Of a stretch of DNA of 64,000 nt, positions 8,543 through 16,091 are shown piece by piece. The stretch lies in assembly GCA_050187175.1 (NCBI GenBank), contig JBFWXS010000012.1, forward strand, positions 1-64,000, written 5' to 3'. The notes under the pieces were generated by a model. It ran no database searches and had not been told where the DNA came from. It saw only the letters and a list, made by a program, of their open reading frames with translations. The DNA comes from Zeimonas sp050187175 (GTDB lineage Bacteria; Pseudomonadota; Gammaproteobacteria; Burkholderiales; Burkholderiaceae_E). The position numbers were made by a program, and so were the translations under genes. Each line of letters begins with the position of its first letter. The stretch's first letter is position 1.

Positions 8543-10321
8543 ATGGCTGATCGAAAGGACGCCCCCGTCGACGTGGTGCTGGTCGGCTTCGGCTGGACCG
8601 GTGCGATCCTCGCCAAGGAGCTGACCGATGCCGGGCTCGAGGTGCTGGCGCTCGAACGCGGCGAGGATCGCGATACCAATCCCGACTTCTCATATCCGAA
8701 GGTCATCGACGAGCTGACCTACGGGGTTCGCGGCCGCCTGTTCCAGGACCTGTCGCGCGAGACCTTGACCATCCGTCACGGCTTGAACGATCTGGCGCTG
8801 CCCTATCGGCAGTACGGGTCCTTTCTGCCGGGCAACGGTGTCGGCGGCGCGGGCGTGCACTGGAACGGCATGCACTGGCGTGCGCTGCCGGATGAACTGC
8901 GGCTGCGTTCGCATATCGAGGAACGCTACGGCCGCGATTTCATTCCGCCAGAGATGACGATCCAGGACTTCGGCGTCAGCTACGAGGAGCTCGAGCCCTT
9001 CTTCGATCATTTCGAGCGCGTCTGCGGCGTGTCGGGGCAGGCCGGCAATATCGGCGGCCGCCGCGTCGACGGCGGCAATCCGTTCGAGGGGGCGCGTTCG
9101 GCGGAGTTCCCGCTGCCGCCGCTCGCGCAGATGTACAGCGGCGCGCTGTTCGCCAAGGCTGCCGCCGAGCTGGGCTATCACCCGTTTCCGACACCGGCGG
9201 CCAATGCCTCGCGCGAATACACCAACCCATACGGCGCGCAGCTGGGCAAGTGCAGCTACTGCGGCTTCTGTGAACGCTACGGCTGCTACAACTTCTCAAA
9301 GGCCTCGCCGCAGACGACCATCCTGCCTGTGCTGCGGCAGCGTCCGCGCTTCAGGCTGCGCACGCAGGCGCACGTGCTGCGCGTCGATCTCGACCGCGAC
9401 CGACGGCGCGCCACGGGTGTCACCTATGTCGATGCGCTAGGCCGCGAGGTCGAGCAGCCGGCCGCGCTGGTGATCCTCTGCGCGTACCAGTTGCACAACG
9501 TGCGGCTGATGCTGCTGTCCGGCATCGGGACTCCATATGATCCGAAGACCGGCGAGGGCGTCGTCGGCAAGAACTACTCGTACCAGATGATGGGTTCGAT
9601 CGACCTGTTCTTCGACTCGGGCACGCGTTTCAATCCCTTCGTCGGCGCCGGGGCGGCAGGGTACGCGATCGACGACCTGAACGGCGACCACTTCGACCAC
9701 GGCCCGCTCGGTTTCATCGGCGGTGCCTACGTCGCCGCCAACCAGACCGGCGGCAGGCCGATTCAGCAGACGGCACTGCCGCCGGGCACACCGACCTGGG
9801 GTGCGAAATGGAAGCAGGCGTTCAAGGCCAGCTACGGCCACACGATGTCGATCAGTACGCACGGCACGGTGATGTCGTATCGCGACACCTATCTCGATCT
9901 GGATCCGAACTATCGCGATGCGCTGGGTCAGCCGATGCTGCGCATGACCTTCGACTGGAGGGAAAACGAGTTCCGGATGACGAAGCACGTGACCGAGAAG
10001 GCCGCCGAGATCGCGCGCGTGCTCGCGCCGGCGCAGATGGCGGTGAAGATCCGCAAGAGCGGCGAGCACTACGATACGCGGCCCTATCAGACCACGCACA
10101 ACGTCGGCGGCGCGATCATGGGCAGCGAGCCGCGCAGCAGTGCGCTGAACCGGTATCTGCAGTCATGGGACGTGCACAACGTGTTCGTGATGGGCGCCGG
10201 CGCATTTCCGCAGAACATCGGCTACAACCCGACCGGGCTGGTCGGCGCGCTGGCCTACTGGTCCGCCAAGGCGATCCGCGAGCAGTATCTGCGCGATCCG
10301 CGGCCGCTGGTCCAGGCATGA
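8543..10321 (+). CDS. GMC oxidoreductase, FAD-dependent dehydrogenase large subunit
   Basis: This is the catalytic flavoprotein of a membrane-bound gluconate/glucose/sorbitol-type dehydrogenase, 592 residues. The N-terminal FAD motif VGFGWTGAILAKEL is clear, and the GMC C-terminal NPTGLVGALAYW carries the catalytic region. A cysteine cluster at C237, C240, C243 and C248 (CSYCGFCERYGC) resembles the 3Fe-4S ligands known from FAD-glucose dehydrogenase of Burkholderia cepacia. It probably relays electrons to the downstream cytochrome. There is no signal peptide of its own, consistent with export by hitch-hiking on the Tat subunit upstream. Substrate specificity is not determinable here. Confidence 0.93.
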   Translation: MADRKDAPVDVVLVGFGWTGAILAKELTDAGLEVLALERGEDRDTNPDFSYPKVIDELTYGVRGRLFQDLSRETLTIRHGLNDLALPYRQYGSFLPGNGVGGAGVHWNGMHWRALPDELRLRSHIEERYGRDFIPPEMTIQDFGVSYEELEPFFDHFERVCGVSGQAGNIGGRRVDGGNPFEGARSAEFPLPPLAQMYSGALFAKAAAELGYHPFPTPAANASREYTNPYGAQLGKCSYCGFCERYGCYNFSKASPQTTILPVLRQRPRFRLRTQAHVLRVDLDRDRRRATGVTYVDALGREVEQPAALVILCAYQLHNVRLMLLSGIGTPYDPKTGEGVVGKNYSYQMMGSIDLFFDSGTRFNPFVGAGAAGYAIDDLNGDHFDHGPLGFIGGAYVAANQTGGRPIQQTALPPGTPTWGAKWKQAFKASYGHTMSISTHGTVMSYRDTYLDLDPNYRDALGQPMLRMTFDWRENEFRMTKHVTEKAAEIARVLAPAQMAVKIRKSGEHYDTRPYQTTHNVGGAIMGSEPRSSALNRYLQSWDVHNVFVMGAGAFPQNIGYNPTGLVGALAYWSAKAIREQYLRDPRPLVQA

Positions 10322-11817
10322 GCGGCCCCGAGACGGCGAGCTGCGCGCCGCGGTATCCGTGGCGTCCGTGTCGTCCGGCAGGGCTGGGGGGGCGGGGAGG
10401 CCCGGGAGGCCCGTGGCGCCCGTGGCGCCGCGTGGCGGCGGCCGTGCTGTGGCTGTGCTGCGGCGGTGCCGGCGCGCTCGAAGGCACGGCCCCTGGCACT
10501 GCTGCTAGCACCGGCACGCGCACGGCCAGCAGCACGCCGGGTGCGATCGCGCCGGTGCTGCCGCCCAGCCAGGGAATGGCCCAGGCCGAGATCAGCGCCG
10601 AGCTGATCCAGCGTGGACAGTACGTGGCGCGCGCCGCCGACTGCATCGCCTGTCACAGCGCGCCCGGCGGTCCGCCGTACGCCGGCGGCCTGCGGATGAA
10701 CACGCCGTTCGGCGCCTTGTTCACGACCAACATCACGCCGCATCCGACGCAGGGCATCGGCCAGTACAGCTTCGAGGATTTCGAGAATGCCGTGCGGCGC
10801 GGCATCCGCAAGGACGGCGGCCGCCTGTATCCCGCTATGCCGTATCCATCGTTCTCGGGCATCACGCCGCAGGACATGCAGGCGCTGTACGCCTACTTCA
10901 TGCTCGGCGTCGAGCCTCAGCCGGTGGCCAACCGCGACAACCTGCTGCCCTGGCCGTTCAGCATGCGCTCGCTGCTGCGCCTTTGGACCGCGGTGTTCTA
11001 CCGCGAGCGGCCCTTCGTCGAGGATCCGGCGCGCGATGCGAGCTGGAACCGCGGCGCCTATCTGGTGCGCGTGCTTGGCCACTGCGGCGCATGCCACACG
11101 CCGCGCGGCCTGGCCGGCCAGGAGAAGGCGATGTCCGAGGCCGATGGTCCGCGCTATCTGAGCGGCGCGGTGCTCGACGACTGGTATGCGCCCAATCTGC
11201 CGAAGACATTGAAGGCATCAGCGTTTCCGTGGAGCGTCGACGACCTGGTCGAGTTCCTGGAGACCGGCCGCAACCAGCGCAACGCATCGGTCGGGCCCAT
11301 GGTCGACGTGATCGGCCATAGCACGCAGTACCTGAGCGAGGCCGACCGCCGCGCGATCGCCGACTATCTGCTGTCGCTGCCGGTGAACGAGCGCGGTGAA
11401 GCGCGGCCGCCGGCCGATGCCGAGGCAGCCGTGGCTGCGACCGCGCAGCGCTTGCGCGACCTCGATGTGAGCCTGCCCGGCGCACGGCTGTACCTGGACA
11501 ACTGCCAGGCGTGTCATCGCGCCGACGGCGCCGGCGATCCGCGCACTTTCCCGGCGCTGGCCGGCAGCGCCGTCGTGCTGGGCCGGGAGCCCAACTCGCT
11601 GGTGGCGATGATTCTGCGCGGATCGGCGATGCCTTCGACGCGGCGCGCGCCGAGCGCATTGTCCATGCCCGGCTTCGGCTGGCGGCTGTCCGACGACGAG
11701 ATCGCCGAGCTGGCCACCTTCCTGCGCAGCAGCTGGGGTAATGCGGCAGGGTCGGTGTCCGCTTCGCAGGTGAAGGGGCTTCGCGAGCGCTTCGAGACGC
11801 ACGGCGCGAACCGCTGA
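10318..11817 (+). CDS. Tri-haem cytochrome c subunit of the GMC dehydrogenase
   Basis: This 499-residue cytochrome has three CxxCH haem sites: CIACH from C109, CGACH from C256 and CQACH from C396. It is the membrane-anchored electron-transfer subunit that passes electrons from the FAD subunit to ubiquinone in gluconate/sorbitol/fructose dehydrogenases. A hydrophobic segment (AAAVLWLCCGG) after an unusually long Gly/Pro/Arg-rich leader should be the export signal; the leader is 30-odd residues longer than usual. The ATG overlaps the stop of the flavoprotein gene (ATGA), so it is coupled to it. A strong GC hairpin follows the stop. Confidence 0.92.
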   Translation: MSGPETASCAPRYPWRPCRPAGLGGRGGPGGPWRPWRRVAAAVLWLCCGGAGALEGTAPGTAASTGTRTASSTPGAIAPVLPPSQGMAQAEISAELIQRGQYVARAADCIACHSAPGGPPYAGGLRMNTPFGALFTTNITPHPTQGIGQYSFEDFENAVRRGIRKDGGRLYPAMPYPSFSGITPQDMQALYAYFMLGVEPQPVANRDNLLPWPFSMRSLLRLWTAVFYRERPFVEDPARDASWNRGAYLVRVLGHCGACHTPRGLAGQEKAMSEADGPRYLSGAVLDDWYAPNLPKTLKASAFPWSVDDLVEFLETGRNQRNASVGPMVDVIGHSTQYLSEADRRAIADYLLSLPVNERGEARPPADAEAAVAATAQRLRDLDVSLPGARLYLDNCQACHRADGAGDPRTFPALAGSAVVLGREPNSLVAMILRGSAMPSTRRAPSALSMPGFGWRLSDDEIAELATFLRSSWGNAAGSVSASQVKGLRERFETHGANR

Positions 11818-11825
11818 GCCGCCAA

Positions 11826-11849
11826 GGGGCCGCGCAGCCGCGCGGCCCC
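11826..11849. terminator. Hairpin between convergent genes
   Basis: A perfect 10-bp stem (GGGGCCGCGC / GCGCGGCCCC) with a 4-base loop sits 8 bases after the cytochrome stop and 7 bases from the end of the convergent soxD-like gene. There is no T-run on either side, so it may act as a weak bidirectional terminator. Confidence 0.6.
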
Positions 11850-11856
11850 TCGTGCT

Positions 11857-12447
11857 TCAGCGACAGTCCCGCATGCAGGCCTGCGGCGCGATGTCCCGGC
11901 CCGTGAACAGCGTGAAGCCGTCGCGGTTGGGCATCTTCACCGCCGGCAGCGAGCGTGCATCCATGACGGTGTCGGCACCGACGATGCCGTTGACGTGCAG
12001 CACGTACGCGGTCAGCGCATACACCTGGTTGGGGTTCAGCGACTGCGGCGCATCCCACGGCATCGCGCGATTGATGTAGTCGTACAGCGTGGTGGCATAC
12101 GGCCAGAAGCTGCCGACCGTCTTCACCGGCTTCTTGGAAGTCAGGCTTCCCTGGCCGCCGGCGAGCGCGCCGCCCGGTCCGCCCTTGCCGGCATCGCCGT
12201 GGCAGGCGACACAGCGCTGGGCGAACAGCTCGCGGCCTTGGGCCACCGTCCCCGAACCGGCCGGCAGGCCGGCGCCGTCCGGCGCTACGTCGATGTCCCA
12301 GCCGCGCAGCTCGGCAGGCGTCGGCGCGCGGCCGAGCTGGTAGTGGCCCGGCGGCTGTGCCGGCGGACGCGGTGTCATCGACGTGCAGCCGGCCAGCAGG
12401 GCAACGGCCAGCGCGCTCAGGCCCAGATTGCGTTCAAGCGTGGACAT
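11857..12447 (-). CDS. soxD: SoxD-like c-type cytochrome (short, one haem)
   Basis: This 196-residue cytochrome has a lipoprotein-like signal ending LLAGC and one haem site, CVACH from C79. The regions WDIDVAPDG, LPAGSGTVAQG, GSFWPYATTLYDYINRAMPW and QVYALTAYVL match the N-terminal half of SoxD, the dihaem electron acceptor of SoxCD sulfane dehydrogenase. Full SoxD is about twice as long, so the second haem domain is absent here. It directly follows and overlaps the soxC-like gene by 14 bases, so the two form one unit. It probably takes electrons from the molybdenum subunit and feeds a cytochrome c oxidase. A SorB-like role in sulfite oxidation is an alternative. Confidence 0.82.
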   Translation of the reverse strand: MSTLERNLGLSALAVALLAGCTSMTPRPPAQPPGHYQLGRAPTPAELRGWDIDVAPDGAGLPAGSGTVAQGRELFAQRCVACHGDAGKGGPGGALAGGQGSLTSKKPVKTVGSFWPYATTLYDYINRAMPWDAPQSLNPNQVYALTAYVLHVNGIVGADTVMDARSLPAVKMPNRDGFTLFTGRDIAPQACMRDCR

Positions 12448-13753
12448 TGCTGACCTCCCCGGCGGCGGTCACTCGCCAGCTCTGGATGGCGTGATAGTGA
12501 TACAGCGAGTTGAGCCCGCGCGCGGCGATCAGCCGGTCGCGGGTCGGCTGCACGTAGCCGGTTTCGTCCATGGCGCGGCTTTGCAGGACGGCGGGGGAAC
12601 CGTCCCAGTTCCACGGCAGACGGAAGCGCGTCAGCGCCTTGCTGCGCACCGGCTCCTGCAGTTCGGCCTCGCGCCAGCTGCGGCCGCCGTCGGTGGAGAC
12701 GTCGACGCGGCGGATCTTGCCGTGTCCGCTCCACGCGATGCCGGAGATCTCGCGGAAGCCCCGTCCCTTCACCGTCTGCCCGCCGGACGGCGACAGGATG
12801 ACCGACTTGGCATCCATCACGAACGTGAAGCGGCGCGAGCTGCCGTCGGGCAGCGTGTCGGTGTACTTCGAGGTCTCCTCGCGGGTCTGGAACGGAGCCG
12901 TGCCGATCTTGATGCGGCGCAGCCACTTGATGCTCATGTTGCCTTCGTAGCCTGGCAGGAACAGCCGCACCGGGTAGCCCTGTTCGGAGCGCAGCATCTC
13001 GCCGTTCTGCGCATAGACGATCATCGCGTCGTCGAGCGCCTTCTCGATCGGCACGCTGCGCGTCATGGCCGCGGCGTCGGCCCCCTCGGCCAGCAGCCAG
13101 CGCGCGTCGGGCTCCAGTCCCACTTCGTCGAGCAGCGTCGACAGCATCACGCCGGTCCATTCGGCACAGGACACCAGGCCGTGGATCTCCTGCGCCGTGC
13201 GGCCGGCCGGACCCGCCCACTGCGACGAGCCGTTGCCCGAGCATTCGAGAAAGTAGATTCTCGATACCGACGGGAAGCGCATCAGCTCGTCCATCGACAG
13301 CAGCAGCGGCCGCTTGACGCGGCCGTGGATCATCAGCCGGTGCTGCGCCGGATCGATGCTGGGAACGCCCGCGTGGTGGCGCTCGAAGAACAGCCCGTTC
13401 GGCGTCAGCGTGCCGTGCAGGTTCTGCAGCGGCGAGCGGCTGCCGGTGGGAAACGGATTGGGCGCCGACGGCAGCACGCGTACCACGTGCTTCTCGAACG
13501 GCGACGGCACACCGTAGGGCGGCGTGATGAACGGACCGCCTTGCTGCTTCATCCAGGCCGGCACCGCCGGCGGCAGATTGTCGGCGGCAGCGCTGGCCGT
13601 GCCCGTGCCGCCGGCACCCTGCGCCAGCGCCGATTGCGCTGCCGCGGCGCTCAGAGCGGCGGCCGGTACCGCGGCTGCACGTCGCAGCGCGCGTCGTCGC
13701 CCGCGATCGAATGGATTGACGGGATCGGATCGTTTGCTTTTGTCGCTTGTCAT
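12434..13753 (-). CDS. soxC: SoxC-like molybdopterin sulfane/sulfite dehydrogenase
   Basis: This 439-residue protein is a sulfite-oxidase-fold molybdoenzyme. An Arg-rich, Ala-rich N-terminus (RGRRRALRRAAAVPAAALS) is a Tat-type export signal. The Mo ligand is probably C171 in LECSGNG, followed by HGLVSCAEWTGV, typical of SoxC. The C-terminal dimerisation domain (STDGGRSW, YRLPW-like FRLPWNWDG) is present. GGAGGAG before the ATG fixes the start. SoxC works with SoxD to oxidise protein-bound sulfane sulfur or, when outside a sox cluster, probably sulfite. No soxXYZAB is in the window, so this is an orphan pair and sulfite is a reasonable substrate. Confidence 0.88.
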   Translation of the reverse strand: MTSDKSKRSDPVNPFDRGRRRALRRAAAVPAAALSAAAAQSALAQGAGGTGTASAAADNLPPAVPAWMKQQGGPFITPPYGVPSPFEKHVVRVLPSAPNPFPTGSRSPLQNLHGTLTPNGLFFERHHAGVPSIDPAQHRLMIHGRVKRPLLLSMDELMRFPSVSRIYFLECSGNGSSQWAGPAGRTAQEIHGLVSCAEWTGVMLSTLLDEVGLEPDARWLLAEGADAAAMTRSVPIEKALDDAMIVYAQNGEMLRSEQGYPVRLFLPGYEGNMSIKWLRRIKIGTAPFQTREETSKYTDTLPDGSSRRFTFVMDAKSVILSPSGGQTVKGRGFREISGIAWSGHGKIRRVDVSTDGGRSWREAELQEPVRSKALTRFRLPWNWDGSPAVLQSRAMDETGYVQPTRDRLIAARGLNSLYHYHAIQSWRVTAAGEVSNVHA

Positions 13754-13769
13754 CGTCTCCTCCAGTGAA

Positions 13770-13787
13770 CCGGCCGTCGGCGGCCGG
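13770..13787. terminator. Short GC hairpin between biotin carboxylase and soxC genes
   Basis: A 7-bp perfect stem (CCGGCCG / CGGCCGG) with a TCGG loop lies 3 bases past the biotin carboxylase stop and 16 bases before the soxC start. It could end or attenuate the minus-strand carboxylase transcript, separating it from soxCD; there is no T-run. Confidence 0.35.
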
Positions 13788-13790
13788 GGA

Positions 13791-15155
13791 TCAGGTCGTG
13801 GCGGCGGGCGCCTTGGCGATCTGCGCGGCCAATCCCGTATGCACGTCGCCGGCACGGAACTCGGACGACTGCAGCACCTTGCGAAGGAACGGGAGATTGG
13901 TCTTGACGCCTTCGATGCGCGTCGCGTCGATGGCACGCAGCGCCAGCTCGATCGCCGATGCGCGATCGGTCGCGGTCGCGATCAGCTTGCCTATCATCGG
14001 ATCGTAGAACGGGGTGATCTGATTGCCTTGCCGATAGCCGGTCTCGATGCGCACGCCCGGCAGCGACGGCATGTCGAAGACTTCGAGCCGGCCCGGCGCC
14101 GGCAGAAAGCGCACCGGATCCTCTGCGTAGAGCCTGAGCTGGATCGCATGGCCGCGCGCGACGACGCGCTCGGGAAAGACTTCGGACAGGCGCGCCCCAG
14201 CCGCCAGCCGGATCTGCGCCTGGACCAGGTCGACGCCGGTGATTTCCTCGGTCACGCCGTGCTCGACCTGCAGCCGCGTGTTGATCTCGAGGAAGCTGAA
14301 GCCGACCGCGGCATCGTGCAGCATTTCCACGGTACCGAGGTTGTCGTAGCCCAGCTTGCGCAGGATGCTCGCCGCGCGTTCCCCCATTGCGTCGAGCTCG
14401 GCCTCGGGCAGCAGCGGCGCGCGCGCTTCCTCGATGACCTTCTGGTGGCGGCGCTGCAGCGAGCAGTCGCGCTCGAACAGGTGCCGCACGTCGCCATGGC
14501 GATCGCCGACGATCTGGAATTCGATGTGGCGCGGACGCGTCAGCAGACGTTCGACGTACACCTCGTCGCTGCCGAAGCTGCGGGCGGCGAGCTTGCCGGC
14601 GCGCTCCAGCGCATCGCCGAGCGCATCGGCGTTCTCCACGGCCTGCATGCCGATGCCGCCGCCGCCGCCGGCAGGCTTGACCATCAGCGGGAAGCCGACC
14701 GAAGCCGCGGCGCTGACGCGTTCGTCCAGACTGCCGCGCAGCACATCGCTGCTCGGGCAGACCGGCATGCCGTGGCCGGCCATCAGCGTGCGCGCGCGCG
14801 TCTTGTGGCCCATCTGGCGCAGCCAGCGCGCATCGGGGCCGACGAACAGCAGGCCGGCCTGCTGCACGGCCTCGGCGAAGTCGGCGTTCTCGGACAGGAA
14901 ACCGTAGCCCGGATGTACGGCGTCGGCGCCGCTGCGGCGCGCCGCGTCGATGACCGCTTCGACCGACAGGTAGCTCTGCGGGGCCGGCGCGGGGCCGATG
15001 CGATGACGCTCGTCGGCGTCATCCAGGTAGGGCAGATCCGCATCGGCGTCGGAGAACACGCAGACCGTGCTCATGCCGAGCTGGCGCGCGGCGCGCTGCA
15101 CGCGCGCCGCCACGGCGCCGCGGTTGGCGATCAGGAGCTTGCGCAGTTCAGCCAT
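13791..15155 (-). CDS. Biotin carboxylase subunit of an acyl-CoA carboxylase
   Basis: This 454-residue protein carboxylates biotin using ATP and bicarbonate. It has the N-terminal KLLIANRGAVAARV, the ATP-grasp glycine loop KPAGGGGGIGM, and the ENT/LQVEH catalytic block (EINTRLQVEHGVTEEITG). The usual proline after the VEH is Gly here. The ATG at 15155 is 1 base past the stop of the small biotin carrier gene upstream, so the two form an operon. The carboxyltransferase is on the other strand at 16092, across the MarR gene. Substrate could be acetyl-, propionyl- or another acyl-CoA; the split into short subunits is unlike the fused propionyl/methylcrotonyl-CoA enzymes. Confidence 0.9.
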   Translation of the reverse strand: MAELRKLLIANRGAVAARVQRAARQLGMSTVCVFSDADADLPYLDDADERHRIGPAPAPQSYLSVEAVIDAARRSGADAVHPGYGFLSENADFAEAVQQAGLLFVGPDARWLRQMGHKTRARTLMAGHGMPVCPSSDVLRGSLDERVSAAASVGFPLMVKPAGGGGGIGMQAVENADALGDALERAGKLAARSFGSDEVYVERLLTRPRHIEFQIVGDRHGDVRHLFERDCSLQRRHQKVIEEARAPLLPEAELDAMGERAASILRKLGYDNLGTVEMLHDAAVGFSFLEINTRLQVEHGVTEEITGVDLVQAQIRLAAGARLSEVFPERVVARGHAIQLRLYAEDPVRFLPAPGRLEVFDMPSLPGVRIETGYRQGNQITPFYDPMIGKLIATATDRASAIELALRAIDATRIEGVKTNLPFLRKVLQSSEFRAGDVHTGLAAQIAKAPAATT

Positions 15156-15156
15156 C

Positions 15157-15375
15157 TCAGGCTCCGGCCATGACGGCGACGATCTGGCCTTCGCGGATGG
15201 GCTCACCCTCGGCGACCAGGATCTCGCTGAGCACGCCCGCGTCGGGCGCCATTACCGGGATCTCCATCTTCATGGATTCGAGGATCATGATCACGTCGTC
15301 GGCCTGCAGCCGGTCACCGACTTTAGCTTCGACTTTCCACACCATGCCGGTGACCTCGGCGGCGATCTTGTTCAC
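15157..15375 (-). CDS. Small biotin carboxyl carrier protein (GTG start)
   Basis: Starting at the GTG 15375-15373, with GGAGGAG seven bases upstream, this frame encodes 72 residues that are almost exactly one biotinyl-lipoyl domain. The biotinylation motif reads ESMKMEIP, with the modified lysine between two methionines, about residue 36. It shuttles carboxybiotin between the biotin carboxylase encoded next to it and the carboxyltransferase encoded at 16092. Full AccB proteins are about 150 residues, so this is a minimal carrier. It is the first gene of the minus-strand unit and faces the MarR regulator. Confidence 0.88.
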   Translation of the reverse strand: MNKIAAEVTGMVWKVEAKVGDRLQADDVIMILESMKMEIPVMAPDAGVLSEILVAEGEPIREGQIVAVMAGA

Positions 15376-15428
15376 AGCCTGACTCCTCCTCGATTGCAGA
15401 TTCGTAGTATCGGAGAAGCCCGGGATAT

Positions 15429-15444
15429 AGTCAACGTGATTGAC
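15429..15444. promoter_or_regulatory. Putative MarR operator 1
   Basis: The 16-mer AGTCAACGTGATTGAC contains the dyad GTCAA-N5-TTGAC. It matches a second copy at 15528 in the pattern AGTNAACGNNNTNGAC. It lies 54 bases before the biotin carrier start and is placed to control the minus-strand carboxylase unit. Binding by the neighbouring MarR protein is inferred. Confidence 0.5.
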
Positions 15445-15527
15445 CAACAGTTCAGGCCGGTGCGGTTGTGCCGGCCCGATTTTCGGCGGTCTCCCGGCTG
15501 CGCAGCCACGCCCGGTAGCGGCGATAA

Positions 15528-15543
15528 AGTAAACGATGTAGAC
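15528..15543. promoter_or_regulatory. Putative MarR operator 2
   Basis: The 16-mer AGTAAACGATGTAGAC agrees with the site at 15429 at 11 of 16 positions and in the same orientation. It lies 40 bases before the marR start, so it is placed for autoregulation. The two related sites about 100 bases apart suggest one regulator controlling both divergent units. Confidence 0.45.
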
Positions 15544-15582
15544 TAAATCTCCGCCTCTACAAGCTTCGAAGCTAGAACCGCC

Positions 15583-16041
15583 ATGTCCCGGAACTCCGAC
15601 AAGAGCTTCGATGAGTCGCGTGCGCTGGGAATCGGCCGGCTGCTGCTGCTGGCCCGCCGCGATTTCATCGCCAGGCTGGCGCGCCGCATGTCCGGCGGCG
15701 GCGGCGTGCCCATGACCCGGTCCAGCGGCGCACTGCTGCCGTACATCGATGTCGGCGGCACGCGCAGCGCCGTCCTGGCGCAGCGCACCGGCATCAGCAA
15801 GCAGGCCATCGCGCGGGCGGTCAAGGAACTCGAGGAGGCCGGCCTGCTCAGGCGCAAAGCCGACGCCGAGGACGGCCGCGCCTTCCTGGTCGGCTTCACC
15901 GACAAGGGGCTGCGCTATCTGAAGGAAATGCACGTCGCTATCGACGAGATCGAGCGCGAATACGACCAGATGGTCGGCGCCGACCGGATGGCGGTGGTGC
16001 GCTCGGTGCTCAAAACGATTGCTTATCCGAACGGCAAGTAA
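15583..16041 (+). CDS. MarR-family transcriptional regulator
   Basis: This 152-residue protein has the MarR winged helix: VLAQRTGISKQAIARAVKELEEAGLLRRKADAEDGRAF spans the recognition helix and wing (about residues 63-102; this includes the conserved wing DxR-like DAEDGR). MarR proteins are usually repressors released by an acid or CoA-thioester ligand. It sits between the two halves of an acyl-CoA carboxylase system and probably senses its substrate. The last codons (PNGK) and stop are part of the first unit of a 19-bp tandem repeat. Confidence 0.88.
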   Translation: MSRNSDKSFDESRALGIGRLLLLARRDFIARLARRMSGGGGVPMTRSSGALLPYIDVGGTRSAVLAQRTGISKQAIARAVKELEEAGLLRRKADAEDGRAFLVGFTDKGLRYLKEMHVAIDEIEREYDQMVGADRMAVVRSVLKTIAYPNGK

Positions 16042-16084
16042 GCCGGCGAACGGCAAGCAGGCAGGCGAACGGCAAGTAACAAGG
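16028..16084. repeat. Three tandem copies of a 19-bp unit
   Basis: Units start at 16028, 16047 and 16066, each beginning CGAACGGCAAG; the rest varies slightly (units 1 and 2 agree at 16 of 19 positions). The first unit holds the end of the marR coding region and its TAA, and the third runs into the AAGGAG ribosome binding site of the carboxyltransferase gene. It looks like local slippage duplication that set the spacing between marR and the next gene. Confidence 0.85.
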
Positions 16085-16091
16085 AGATTGG

